Shown here: positions 17,351 to 26,808 of the stretch, piece after piece
How the letters are laid out: the number at the start of each line of letters is the position of its first letter
Position numbering within the stretch: position 1 is the stretch's first letter
From: Ardenticatenaceae bacterium
GTDB lineage: Bacteria; Chloroflexota; Anaerolineae; Promineifilales; Promineifilaceae
Assembly: GCA_011525915.1 (NCBI GenBank)
Contig: WYBM01000014.1
Coordinates: 1 to 60,348, forward strand
DNA length: 60,348 nt
Reading direction: 5' to 3'
Position numbers and translations under genes: made by a program
Notes under the pieces: model-generated
Database searches by the model: none
What the model saw: the letters and a program-made list of their open reading frames with translations, nothing else
Told to the model about the DNA's origin: nothing

Positions 17351-17576
17351 AGTGCTGATGATAACGTTGAGCCACAGGTGCCGGGCGCTTCCTGTGCCCA
17401 CGGCATAAGATTTAGACTACCTCAATCACCACTACTTTATCATACAAGCGCAGGGCTCGCCTGTCAGCCCCATTATTTAGCAGCGCTTAATCAGATGAAG
17501 GCTTTGGATCTAGCCCCTGTCCGACAGGTGTCGACACCTTCCAGTTATCCCCAGGCAGTGGTGCCTATTTAACCAC

Positions 17577-17604
17577 TTTACAGCGGGAGCCGTTGCGCTA
17601 TCAT
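17577..17604 (+). promoter_or_regulatory. Promoter of kptA, probably leaderless
   Basis: TTTACA (17577-17582), a 16-bp spacer, then TATCAT (17599-17604), 7 bp before the ATG at 17612. No ribosome binding site is visible, so transcription probably begins at the start codon. Confidence 0.5.
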
Positions 17605-17611
17605 TGTCTCT

Positions 17612-18157
17612 ATGAAGAAACAGCATGTTCACACCAGTAAATTTTTGAGCCTGGTGCTCAGGCATCGCCCAGACATGGTTGGTCTTGTACTGGACGAAGC
17701 CGGTTGGGTGCCTGTCGCTGACTTGCTTCAGGCGTGTAACCAGCACGGCATGGCTCTGACGCTGGCAGACCTGCAAGCGATAGTAGCCAGCAACGATAAG
17801 GGACGGTTCTCCTTCAGTGACGACGGCACCCTCATTCGGGCCAACCAGGGGCATTCGGTTCCCGTTCGTCTGGGGTATGCTCCCCTGGCGCCGCCAGACT
17901 ATTTGTTCCACGGCACCGCCGTCCGTTTTCTGCCGGGCATTCAAGCGGAGGGCATCCTGAAGGGCCGCCGTCACCACGTCCATCTTTCGGCAGATGTGGA
18001 TACAGCGCGCCGGGTGGGGGAACGACACGGCCGTCCCGCGATCCTTAAGGTCTACAGCGGAGCGATGCATCGTGATGGCTATATCTTTTACCTTTCTAAA
18101 AATGGTGTCTGGTTAACGGAAACGGTACCCCCCTCTTACCTGATGGACATTAGCTGA
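17612..18157 (+). CDS. kptA: RNA 2'-phosphotransferase (Tpt1/KptA family)
   Basis: A 181-residue protein covering the whole family. The N-terminal winged-helix lobe has SKFLSLVLRHRP and LDEAGWVPVADLL. The ADP-ribosyltransferase-like lobe has LFHGTA, GILKGRRHHVHLSAD and a late RDGYIFYLSKNGVWLT. The Arg-His-Arg-Arg set of catalytic residues seems present (RHRP, HGT, KGRRHHVHLS). The family transfers an internal 2'-phosphate from RNA to NAD+, giving ADP-ribose 1''-2''-cyclic phosphate. In bacteria its natural substrate is unclear, since they lack eukaryotic-type tRNA splicing. The gene is monocistronic, with a palindromic element downstream. Confidence 0.92.
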   Translation: MKKQHVHTSKFLSLVLRHRPDMVGLVLDEAGWVPVADLLQACNQHGMALTLADLQAIVASNDKGRFSFSDDGTLIRANQGHSVPVRLGYAPLAPPDYLFHGTAVRFLPGIQAEGILKGRRHHVHLSADVDTARRVGERHGRPAILKVYSGAMHRDGYIFYLSKNGVWLTETVPPSYLMDIS

Positions 18158-18212
18158 AGGCCCGGTAAGCTGTCTTGGTCAGCCTACTCGCCCCGGTCAT
18201 GGGCAAAACCAT

Positions 18213-18315
18213 CTAGTACCAGTAATCAGAAGTCCGTTATCAGTTTTCAGTAGACTATTTCCAGAGATAGGCCAGCACTGAAAACTGGTCACTGATGACT
18301 GAAAACTGATACTAG
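18213..18315. repeat. CTAG-bounded palindromic element, copy B (full length)
   Basis: A 103-bp imperfect palindrome. The left end is CTAGTACCAGTAATCAGAAG; the right end read on the other strand is CTAGTATCAGTTTTCAGTCA. Internal CAGTTTTCAGT and ACTGAAAACTG arms face each other. It lies between the convergent kptA gene and the secreted enzyme gene ending at 18355, where it could act as a two-way terminator. Other copies are at 16692, 30776 and 53895. Confidence 0.85.
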
Positions 18316-18354
18316 GGTTTAAGTACGCCTCCTCCGCGGGGTGAACCAGGGTAT

Positions 18355-21300
18355 TTAATGGGTTAGGGTGTACTCATCAACGATAACCCCATTGATAGTG
18401 ATAAACTGGAAGGTAATCTGGGTATCCGTCGCCTCGACACGCATGGCACCATAGTTGTCATCGTAGCAAACCTGGCTGCCGCTAACAGGGGAGCCACAGG
18501 TATAGGTAGAGCGCCCCCCCAACCCATTGACAAAGTAGAGGAAGTTGTTGGCCCCTTTGAAGATGCGCTCATAGGTGTGATCATGGCCGGCCATAACGGC
18601 CGTTGCCCCCCAACTCTCATAAGGAAGCTGCATGAACTGAGACGATCCGTGATTGCCGGAAGAGTACGGAGGATGATGCATATAGACGATCTTCCACGGT
18701 TCCCTGGAGCGTTCCAGGCGCGGCTGTAACCATTGTGACTGGGTTCCAACACCGTTTTGAGCAGCATATTGAGAGTCCAGGGCAAAAAAGTGGACCAGTG
18801 AACCCCAGGAGAACTCATAGTAATACTCATTCCCCGGCAGGGCAAAGTAATCAATGTACGGCTGTGCGTTATAGACATGCCAGTCATGATTACCCAAAGA
18901 GGGGAAGAAACGGTTCTGGCTTGCCCCGCTTCCATAGCCACCCACATAAGGGTGGATAAACGGATGGTAGTATTGACCGATGTTGACGTCAATTGTACTG
19001 GCTTCGCCATCAGGGTAGTTGTTATCACCGGTGGTGATGATGAAGTTGGGGTTCCAACTTTTGACCAGGTCTGCCACGGCCTCTTCATCCGCGCCAGCTT
19101 CACCATAATCACCAATGACGGCAAACACGACAGACGCAGGAGCAGGGGAAGGCGGCGGTAATGTGCCGTCAGCAAACCCGTAGACATCTACTTCGGTGAG
19201 GCTGTTCCAGTCATTGACGGTATTGCCATGGCCGACAATGCGCACATAACGGCCGTGTGCATCGGCGAAGTCAAAGGCCTGCAAGCCACTTACCGTACCG
19301 CTGCTGGCAGCATCATGAAAGACGGTGGTCCAGGTGGTGCCGTCTTCAGACACCTGCACGTCAAAGTAGGTGATACGCTGAGAACCTTCAAAGAAAGCCA
19401 CCTCCAGGTAGCTGACGGTTACCACATTCCCCAGGTCGTACTGAATCCATTCACCGTCACCAAACGCCGACCAGCGGGTGCCAAAATCATCATCCAGTGT
19501 GTTTTGGGGGCCATTGCCATCATCACTGCTGGCCGTCACCGCCTGCACGGTCAGTGCCTCTGGCGCTGGGGGCGGCGGCCCGATGGTGAAACCACAAGCC
19601 GTGGTCGCCTCAATACCAGACGAGACCACCCAGGTAGTCAGCTGTGTCACCGACTGCTGCGTACTGCGAAAGGCATAGTTGGTGGCCAGGGTCACTTCGC
19701 TACCGCCCTCAGGAGTCACGTAGACGGAGTAAGTATGGTTGGGCACATCAACAACCATGCGTACACGGTAAGTGCGGCCGGCCTCGTATATCAGGGTGGC
19801 ATCGGCCGTATTGTCAGAGCCATTGCGTACCAGAATGCTGTTGGCCGGCACACCTGGTTCGCTGACCGGATCAGAGAACAAGACGGTTACCGCCAGGTCA
19901 TTCCAGGTGCTGCCGGGGGCGGCTGCCAGGGACACAGCCCCAGCGGCGCCCAACGCGGCCAGCGTCACGTCGGCTTCGGCCATAAACACACCACTTTCAG
20001 CGGCAGCAAAGGGCTCACTTCGCCAGTTGCCGGGCGTGGCCGTGTGACACACCGGCACCGGGGTTGGTGTAGGAGGTGGTGTAGGGGTGGGTGGTATACC
20101 TCCGGCAAAGCCGTAAATATCTACTTCGGTGTAACTGTTCCACAGGTTATTAGCGTTACCATGACCAACAATGCGTACATAACGGCCGTTGGTGTCAGCA
20201 AAGTCAAACGTTTGCAACGCATTGGTTGTACCACTGCTGGCTGCCCCGGCCAGGACGGTGGTCCAGGTGCTGCCCTCGTTAGATAACTGTACATCGAAGG
20301 TAGCAGTGCGTTGGTCGCCGACAAAGAAGGCTATATCTACATAGCTCACCGTCACCACCCCCCCCAGGTCATACTGAATCCACTCCCCATCACCAAATGC
20401 TGACCAGCGCGTACTTAAATCATCATCCAGTGTGTTTTGAGGCCCATTACCATCATCGCTGCTGGCTGTCACCGCGGCTACCGTCAACAGTTCTGGTTGA
20501 CTTCCTGGGTCACCGGTCGTCAGGGCACAGGCGGTGATCGCCCCTTCTCCGGCGGAAATTGTCCAGGTGATAAGTTCTGTCACCGACTGCTGTGTACTGC
20601 GGAAGGCATAATCGGTTGCCAGTGTTACTTCGCTGCCGCCCTCAGGGGTAACATAGACGGAGTAAGTATGGTTGGGCACGTCCACTTCTATCCGCACATG
20701 GTAGGTGCGACCAGCTTCATATATCAGGGTGGCATCGGCGGCATACACAGCGCCATTGCGTACCACGATGCTGTTGGCCGGCACGCCTGGTTCACTGACC
20801 GGATCAGAGAATAAGATGGTCACCGCCAGGTCGCCCCAGTTACTGGCGGGTGCGGCTGACAGGGAGACAGCCCCGGCCACGCCTAACCCGGCCGGCGTCA
20901 CGTCGGCTTCGGCCGTAAACACACCATTCTCTGCTGAAGCAAAGGCTTCATTCTGCCAGTTGCCGGGCGTGGCCGTGTGGCAGCCAGGCTGGGGTGTGGG
21001 TACTGGCGTGGGCGACCCCCCATTGGCAAAATGCTCTACGTCGGCAAAGGTTGTGCCTTGAATTAAGCCATCATGGTACATGACGGCCGTCTGGCTAATT
21101 GACTCATTGCGATACAACCCCATCTTAAGATAGTTGGTGTCTCCGGAATTGTACAGCGTCCGTACATAACGCCTGGGCACAACCAGTTCACCATCGTACC
21201 AAAGCTCCACAAACCCTACATTGGGATTGGCCGACCACTTGACATGAAGAATGAAGTCATGCCATGTGCCTCGGGTCACCGGCGTCTTGGTCCAAATATT

Positions 21301-21801
21301 CTGGCCATCCACAATAAAGAACATCGTGTCTGGTAACGGCTGGCCACAATCAGAAGCACTGCAACCCAGCACCAGACGCACGGGAGGCGCACCACAGCAG
21401 CCGGGGTGATGCCACTGCATAAAGACCTGCCAGGCAGGGTTCATCGGATAATCTGACGGCCACAGCGTGCTCCAGCCATAGTAGAACTCTGTCCCCTCAC
21501 TGGCGCCATCAAACTTCACCAGTTCGTTTCGGTTCCCACTGGCGTTAATGGGGTCGTCGCCCTGGCGTACCTCAACCCGCATGGCATAGTTCCCCTCACG
21601 CACAGGTGCGGTAACAGCGCGGATACGATCCGATGACACGATCTGCGCTCTATCCCATTGCGAGAGATCTCCTGTTTCCATGTCGCCATACCAAACGACC
21701 AAAGCATTGGCTATATCAAGAGGAACAATGGACACAACTCCCCTTATAACAGCGACGAGTAACAACAAGATAAGGCCAAAAAGTATATTTTTCCTGTTCA
21801 T
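18355..21801 (-). CDS. Secreted multidomain protein: PL-type lyase domain, two F5/8C modules, metallophosphoesterase
   Basis: About 1148 residues, starting at ATG 21801 after AAGGAAGAG; a longer start at 21867 is less likely. A signal peptide is followed by a heparin-lyase-I-like domain (about 40-260; RNELVKF, FMQWHHPGC, TWHDFILHVKW). Next, twice over, come a jelly-roll-like module (CHTATPGNW ... GRTYHVRIEVDVPNHTYSVY) and an F5/8C module (SSDDGNGPQNTLDDD ... GRYVRIVGHGN), separated by Thr-Pro linkers. The C-terminal 290 residues are a purple-acid-phosphatase-like metallophosphoesterase with GDYG, TTGDNNYPDG, LGNHDW, HHPPY and GHDHTYER, so all metal ligands are present. It is likely exported for polymer degradation and phosphate release; the fusion is unusual. 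Confidence 0.85.
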   Translation of the reverse strand: MNRKNILFGLILLLLVAVIRGVVSIVPLDIANALVVWYGDMETGDLSQWDRAQIVSSDRIRAVTAPVREGNYAMRVEVRQGDDPINASGNRNELVKFDGASEGTEFYYGWSTLWPSDYPMNPAWQVFMQWHHPGCCGAPPVRLVLGCSASDCGQPLPDTMFFIVDGQNIWTKTPVTRGTWHDFILHVKWSANPNVGFVELWYDGELVVPRRYVRTLYNSGDTNYLKMGLYRNESISQTAVMYHDGLIQGTTFADVEHFANGGSPTPVPTPQPGCHTATPGNWQNEAFASAENGVFTAEADVTPAGLGVAGAVSLSAAPASNWGDLAVTILFSDPVSEPGVPANSIVVRNGAVYAADATLIYEAGRTYHVRIEVDVPNHTYSVYVTPEGGSEVTLATDYAFRSTQQSVTELITWTISAGEGAITACALTTGDPGSQPELLTVAAVTASSDDGNGPQNTLDDDLSTRWSAFGDGEWIQYDLGGVVTVSYVDIAFFVGDQRTATFDVQLSNEGSTWTTVLAGAASSGTTNALQTFDFADTNGRYVRIVGHGNANNLWNSYTEVDIYGFAGGIPPTPTPPPTPTPVPVCHTATPGNWRSEPFAAAESGVFMAEADVTLAALGAAGAVSLAAAPGSTWNDLAVTVLFSDPVSEPGVPANSILVRNGSDNTADATLIYEAGRTYRVRMVVDVPNHTYSVYVTPEGGSEVTLATNYAFRSTQQSVTQLTTWVVSSGIEATTACGFTIGPPPPAPEALTVQAVTASSDDGNGPQNTLDDDFGTRWSAFGDGEWIQYDLGNVVTVSYLEVAFFEGSQRITYFDVQVSEDGTTWTTVFHDAASSGTVSGLQAFDFADAHGRYVRIVGHGNTVNDWNSLTEVDVYGFADGTLPPPSPAPASVVFAVIGDYGEAGADEEAVADLVKSWNPNFIITTGDNNYPDGEASTIDVNIGQYYHPFIHPYVGGYGSGASQNRFFPSLGNHDWHVYNAQPYIDYFALPGNEYYYEFSWGSLVHFFALDSQYAAQNGVGTQSQWLQPRLERSREPWKIVYMHHPPYSSGNHGSSQFMQLPYESWGATAVMAGHDHTYERIFKGANNFLYFVNGLGGRSTYTCGSPVSGSQVCYDDNYGAMRVEATDTQITFQFITINGVIVDEYTLTH

Positions 21802-21891
21802 CTTTTCTCTTCCTTCTGCTTGGACTTGCAAGTGCTCTTTGTGGTTTACTGAAGATAACATCATCATTTGCCAATCACTGAACTACAATAC

Positions 21892-23523
21892 CTATGTTGA
21901 AAATCCATAAATATCTACTTCGGTGAGGCTGTTCCACAGGTTATTAGCGTTGCCATGACCAATGATGCGCACATAACGGCCGGGGGCATCGGCAAAGTCA
22001 AAGGTTTGCAGACCGTTGGTGGTACCACTGCTGGTAGCCCCGGCCAGCACGGTGGTCCAGGTGCTGCCATCAGCAGACACCTGCACGTCAAAGGCGGCTG
22101 TGCGCTGGTCGCCCACAAAAAAGGCCACGTCCAGGTAGCTGACGGTGGCCACATTGCCCAGGTCATACTGAATCCACTCCCCGTCGCCCCAGGCCGACCA
22201 GCGTGTACTTAAGTCATCATCCAGCGTGTTTTGGGGCCCGTTGCCATCATCACTGCTGGCGGCCACACTCTGCACCGGCAGCAGCGTTGGCTCATCAGGG
22301 GGTGGGGAGGGAGGATTAGACAGCAGCCATGCGTTCAGCGCGCCGTTCCCATACAGTTGGGTGTTCCGTCCGACCGTATGCGACTCTAAGCGCTGTTGCA
22401 TATCTGCGTCATAACGGGCCAGCTTTATCCAGCCGTCGTTAAACCAACCGTTGCCATTGCCGGAACCATCCACATATTGGGCATACGGGCCGGCTGCCGG
22501 CCAAATGACATTGAATGTAGCCAGAAAAGCATCGATATCCGCATCTGTCCACGCCATCCCGGCATCATGCGCCTCGACAATATAGGCCAATACCCCATTG
22601 CCGTGTGCCACGTCTTGCCCGGGGTAAGCATGAGAACCCCATACAGCGCTCCAGAAGTACCCTGCCGGGTCTACCGGATGGGGTTCAAGCTGTTGGCGTA
22701 GCGATGAGGGGTAGTTGGGTAAATTGTGGTTAATGTTGTCAAAGACAGTCAGGTAGGCAGCCCGCCGCGTGTCATCTGTGGTCATCTGCGACAGGTCCAT
22801 GGCTATGTAAGCCCAGTGGGCAGCCATGTGTGTCCGGCTGCGATAGATGTAGCTGTTGGCCCCGCGTTGATGCCACTTCTCGAAGATGTTCGTCTCTGTG
22901 AATGCCAACAGGTGATCATACTGGGTTCGGTAAGCAGGGTCATTGTAAAGCTCAGGGGTTTCCCGCATGACGCGCAGCATGCGGGTAACATAGCGCCAGC
23001 AGTAGCTCTCGAACAGAGGTACTTCAAGCCCCCGTGTGTCTGAACGCTGCGAGGCCCAACCCAGATAACTATCCTGAAACTGGCTGTCAGGCAAGGATGA
23101 GGAGATTTGGGCGTTATTGACGACATTGTTTACATAGAGCAGGGCACGGTCCAGATACTGGGTATTGCCTGTGGCCCGATACATGGCTGTGTTTGCGTCA
23201 ATGGCATAACCAAGATTGTAATATTGCCAACTGTCAAGCGATTGGCTGCGAGGCAAGAAGTCTGAGACGTGTTCCGCATTCCACCGGCTCAGGAACAAGC
23301 TTTCCCATTCGGCCACAGTGCGCAGCTCAGGCTGGGCCACGATCTCACTTCTGGCAACGGCCGTTGCCGGAATGCGTAAAACGACAAACAAAAAAACAAT
23401 ACTTACTAAAAGTAGTCGTGAAGGAGATGAAGGAAAATGAAATCTGTGCGGTATGTTAGCCTCAGAACGGCTGTCACGGACATCTTGCTCAGACCATTTT
23501 CGGAAAGGGTGGTACGTAAACAT
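21892..23523 (-). CDS. Secreted alpha/alpha-barrel-like glycan-active protein with C-terminal F5/8C domain
   Basis: A 543-residue protein. AAGGAGAG lies 6 bp before the ATG at 23523. A cytoplasmic N-tail of about 33 residues precedes a hydrophobic signal or anchor (LLLVSIVFLFVVLRIPATAVA). The body, about 70-400, is helical and rich in Trp/Tyr (YYNLGYAIDANTAMYRATGN, RTHMAAHWAYIAMDL), as in toroidal polysaccharide lyases and glycoside hydrolases. I cannot assign the family. The last 125 residues are an F5/8C carbohydrate-binding module almost identical to those of the next gene, and the two genes are 90 bp apart in the same direction. They are probably co-transcribed for use of an extracellular polysaccharide. 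Confidence 0.75.
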   Translation of the reverse strand: MFTYHPFRKWSEQDVRDSRSEANIPHRFHFPSSPSRLLLVSIVFLFVVLRIPATAVARSEIVAQPELRTVAEWESLFLSRWNAEHVSDFLPRSQSLDSWQYYNLGYAIDANTAMYRATGNTQYLDRALLYVNNVVNNAQISSSLPDSQFQDSYLGWASQRSDTRGLEVPLFESYCWRYVTRMLRVMRETPELYNDPAYRTQYDHLLAFTETNIFEKWHQRGANSYIYRSRTHMAAHWAYIAMDLSQMTTDDTRRAAYLTVFDNINHNLPNYPSSLRQQLEPHPVDPAGYFWSAVWGSHAYPGQDVAHGNGVLAYIVEAHDAGMAWTDADIDAFLATFNVIWPAAGPYAQYVDGSGNGNGWFNDGWIKLARYDADMQQRLESHTVGRNTQLYGNGALNAWLLSNPPSPPPDEPTLLPVQSVAASSDDGNGPQNTLDDDLSTRWSAWGDGEWIQYDLGNVATVSYLDVAFFVGDQRTAAFDVQVSADGSTWTTVLAGATSSGTTNGLQTFDFADAPGRYVRIIGHGNANNLWNSLTEVDIYGFST

Positions 23524-23947
23524 AGTGACTCTCCTTATATCCTGCTATCCGCTAAACGGATGTATGCAGGAATGAATAAAAATTTGCATGAATTACTTAC
23601 ATCACGTTCATGGGCATGACCTCCTGGAAAGGCGATTCGAGTCAAGGGAGAATGACTTGAATCGCGTAATAGGTGTACAAAAGGTAGAAGAAATTTATCC
23701 AGTACAAAACCAATGATTTTACGCTCCCCTTGTAAGGCTACGCTGCCGGGTTGGCAGCGTTCTAAACAGCCTGCTTTCATTATTTGCTGGTTATGGAGTC
23801 ACTTTTGCCAAAAAAGTGACAAAAAAGTGCCAATTATCCTATAAAATAGAGGGAACTCTTTCATTGAAAGCCAACCTGCCGGGAGTTTCATCCTAGGTGG
23901 CCTTTGCCGTGGAAGCCTCCGGGAGGTTAGTTCAGAGGAGATCCCCA
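23524..23947. other. Divergent intergenic region with an inverted repeat
   Basis: About 420 bp with no gene that I trust. At 23798-23820 GTCACTTTT and AAAAGTGAC face each other around GCCAA, and a second CAAAAAAGTG follows directly. This may be an operator for the NB-ARC regulator downstream. TATAAAAT near 23840 could serve as a -10 box. An 81-residue minus-strand frame over this region has no family resemblance. Confidence 0.4.
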
Positions 23948-26662
23948 ATGTGTGGTAAAAGCTACGATCCCCATGAAGTGTTTAACCGGCAAACAGTTCG
24001 TAGTGCATTGAAGTTATGGGACAGGCCACAAAAATTAGGGCAGCACCCCCTGGCTCAGCTCACGCTGGTAAAGATTCAGCGACAGGCTATGAATCGTACT
24101 GAAGACGATATGGGTCGAGGAAGAACGTTGCGTGACTTAATTCGAAGTGCCTTAGAAAGGCTAAAACCTGATGATGGCAAAGTTGATTTTCATCAGCGTG
24201 AATGGTGGCCTTATAGTATTCTCAAGCACCAATATATTGAGGGTTGGGGTCGTGATTATCTAATTGCCGAGAAGTTTCACACAACACGCCGCACGTACCA
24301 TCGGGCACAGGCAGAAGCCCTTGACAAATTAGTAAATCTATTACGCCAGTGGGAAGAAGAAACGCATGAGCAGCCTCGCGATCTGGATCTAAAGGTACCC
24401 TTTCTAGCCCCTCCGCCACCCACCCACACTATCGTCGGGCGAGAGGCGTTACTACACCAGTTGAAACAGCGGCTTCTGAACGATGATCGGTTCACCTTAT
24501 TTGCTCTCCATGGATTGCCCGGTGTGGGAAAAACGGCCGTTGCCCTGGCTCTGGTGTATGATCGTGACGTATTGGCCCACTTTCAGGATGGCATTCTTTG
24601 GGCACCTTTAGGCCGTCAGGGAAATGTCCATACCCACCTTACTGTATGGGCCAGGGGGGTTGGCATTGCACCGGAGGAAATTACCCAACTGACAACTGTT
24701 GAAGACAAAACGAGAGCGATCCACAATGCTATTGGCATGCGCCAGATGTTGCTTATTGTGGATGATGTTTGGGAACCGGATGCAGCCCTGACCTTCAAAT
24801 TAGGGGGGCCGCACTGCGCCCACATTGTCACAACACGCTTGCCAGAGGTAGCATTGCACTTTGCTGGCGATGCCGTCATCAAGGTAAATGAACTGACAGA
24901 AACAGGGGGACAAACGCTTCTGGCACAATTTGTTCCCCAGGTGGTGACGGCCGAACCAGACCAGGTGCAAGAATTGGTGCGCGTTGTAGGTGGGCTGCCC
25001 CTGGCGCTTATGCTGATGGGCAAGTACCTCAAAACAGAGGCGTACAATCAACAACCGCGACGCCTACAGGCAGCTCTGGAGCGTTTGCAGCAAACAAAAC
25101 AACGCTTGAGGCTAGATTGGCCTCAAGCGCCCACAGAACGCCACCCCAGCCTGTCCGAAGATATTCCTATCTCGTTACAGGCGACTATTTCCATTAGCGA
25201 TGAAGTTTTAGACCCCGCATCTCAGGGCACACTGCGTGCCCTCTCTGTCTTCCCGCCCAAACCCAATACTTTTTCAGAGGCGGCAGCGCTGATCGTATCG
25301 GCCGAATCTACAGGCGCGCTTGATACCCTGTGGGACCAGGGTCTCTTAGAAGTCGCCGGGCCAGGGCGATATACCCTACACCAAACCATTGCCGACTACG
25401 CCCATTTCAAGCTTACGGGTTCACCCCATTTTCCCGGAAGGTATTTGAGCGATCAGGGACTCAAGTCATATGCCGTTCGCCACGCCCGGTACTTTGAGAA
25501 TGTACTTTATCAAGCCTATGAGCTTTACCAACAAGGTGGGGAATCCTTGTGGCGTGGAATACAACTGCTTGATTCCGAGTGGGACAATATCCAGGCAGGG
25601 CAGGCATGGGCAGAAACGTTTGCTGGGGAGGACTCAGCGGCCGCTCTTCTCTGCAGCCGCTATCCCGTTTCGGGCGGTACGCTGTTGACATTCCGGCTCC
25701 GACCGCGTGAACGAGCCCGTTGGTCTGAGGCAGCTTTAGCGGCGGCCAGGCATTTGCATGACCAGGTGCTGGTGGCCAAAAATTTGACCCTTTTAGGGTT
25801 AGCGTACTTTGACTCAGGGGACTTTGAGCAGGCCGAGAAATTTTATACACAGGCCTTAAACACGCTTGGTGAATTAAACGACCCGCAAAACGAATGTGAC
25901 GTGTTGGCCAAACTGGGGCTCGTCCATGCGCACCAAAATAACTTTCGCAACGCGATTGCGTACCATAAAAAGGCCATCGCTATGGCCCAGAACATAGGAG
26001 ATCGGCGTCGGGAACGGATCACGTTTGCTTACCTGGGTTCTGCCTACATGGGCGCAGGGGAACTGGACATGGCGCTGACCTATCATCAGCACGCATTGAC
26101 GCTTGCCCGTGAAGACAAAAACCGTTTGGGTGAAGCAGTCTCGCTCAATTCAATGGCTATTATTCATCTGGAGCTAAAAAACAGTGACGAGGCAATCGCT
26201 CTCTGCAACAAAGCATTGCCTATCGTCCAAGAAATGGGGTATTTGCGTGCTGAGGGTGATATTATGGCAAATTTAGGCTGGGCTTATGCACTTGCCGGCG
26301 AACGGCAACGGGCGCTCGTGTTATACACACAGTCATTAGTGATTAGCCGTGAAATTGAAAATTGGCATGGGGAGGCCATTACGCTTAACAACATGGCAGA
26401 AAGCTACCTGGATTTGAACTTATTAGATGAAGCGCTGGCCACAACAGAACAAGTTCTGGCCATTGCTCAGAAGTATAACTACCGGGCACAGATAGCCGAC
26501 GCGTATTTCTGTAGAGGGCGCGTGTTGGATCAGATGGGCCAGCGAAACACGGCCGTTACCCTTCTACAGGAAGCGTTAGAGATTTTCAGACAAATTGATG
26601 ATAAGAGAGCGGCGAAAGCAAGCCAGCAGCTAGCTGAGTGGCAAAACGAGAAACAGGCATAA
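23948..26662 (+). CDS. HTH / NB-ARC / tetratricopeptide STAND protein
   Basis: A 904-residue protein. ATG 23948 is preferred to the GTG at 23897 because GAGGAG lies 6 bp before it. Residues about 50-140 contain an HTH-like stretch of the sigma-region-4 type common in Chloroflexota NB-ARC proteins (SILKHQYIEGWGRDYLIAEK). Then come VGREALLHQL, P-loop GLPGVGKTAVALAL (about 188-201), Walker B LLIVDDVWEP, TTRLPEV and GGLPLALMLMG. From about residue 600 there are TPRs (LGLAYFDSGDFEQAEKFY, LGSAYMGAGELDMALTY). The octamer ACGGCCGT lies inside the P-loop codons (24532). It is a nucleotide switch with a repeat sensor; its ligand and target are unknown. Confidence 0.87.
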   Translation: MCGKSYDPHEVFNRQTVRSALKLWDRPQKLGQHPLAQLTLVKIQRQAMNRTEDDMGRGRTLRDLIRSALERLKPDDGKVDFHQREWWPYSILKHQYIEGWGRDYLIAEKFHTTRRTYHRAQAEALDKLVNLLRQWEEETHEQPRDLDLKVPFLAPPPPTHTIVGREALLHQLKQRLLNDDRFTLFALHGLPGVGKTAVALALVYDRDVLAHFQDGILWAPLGRQGNVHTHLTVWARGVGIAPEEITQLTTVEDKTRAIHNAIGMRQMLLIVDDVWEPDAALTFKLGGPHCAHIVTTRLPEVALHFAGDAVIKVNELTETGGQTLLAQFVPQVVTAEPDQVQELVRVVGGLPLALMLMGKYLKTEAYNQQPRRLQAALERLQQTKQRLRLDWPQAPTERHPSLSEDIPISLQATISISDEVLDPASQGTLRALSVFPPKPNTFSEAAALIVSAESTGALDTLWDQGLLEVAGPGRYTLHQTIADYAHFKLTGSPHFPGRYLSDQGLKSYAVRHARYFENVLYQAYELYQQGGESLWRGIQLLDSEWDNIQAGQAWAETFAGEDSAAALLCSRYPVSGGTLLTFRLRPRERARWSEAALAAARHLHDQVLVAKNLTLLGLAYFDSGDFEQAEKFYTQALNTLGELNDPQNECDVLAKLGLVHAHQNNFRNAIAYHKKAIAMAQNIGDRRRERITFAYLGSAYMGAGELDMALTYHQHALTLAREDKNRLGEAVSLNSMAIIHLELKNSDEAIALCNKALPIVQEMGYLRAEGDIMANLGWAYALAGERQRALVLYTQSLVISREIENWHGEAITLNNMAESYLDLNLLDEALATTEQVLAIAQKYNYRAQIADAYFCRGRVLDQMGQRNTAVTLLQEALEIFRQIDDKRAAKASQQLAEWQNEKQA

Positions 26663-26742
26663 GGGGGACCACAAACCCGAACCTAACCACCTAGCTGCCG
26701 CGCCCATGAGTGTCTGCCGGTTTGAGGAAGCCGTGCTCCGGG

Positions 26743-26784
26743 CCCACGGCCGTGCCTAACCTTACGGTGCGCCACGGCCGTGGG
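26743..26784. terminator. Hairpin between convergent genes built from two octamers
   Basis: CCCACGGCCGTG (26743-26754) and CACGGCCGTGGG (26773-26784) form a perfect 12-bp stem with an 18-base loop. It lies between the NB-ARC gene and the convergent MDR gene. No T-run follows. Just upstream, 26688-26709 repeats 22 bp of the 3' end of the VanZ-like gene with one mismatch. Confidence 0.45.
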
Positions 26785-26808
26785 GCATAAGTCGTCAATG
26801 GTCAAAAC

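Noticed and set aside
19228..20286. Plus-strand frame of 352 codons opposite the secreted enzyme gene
   Set aside because: It lies antisense to clear F5/8C and jelly-roll modules and has no family features; the repeats it shows are shadows of those modules.
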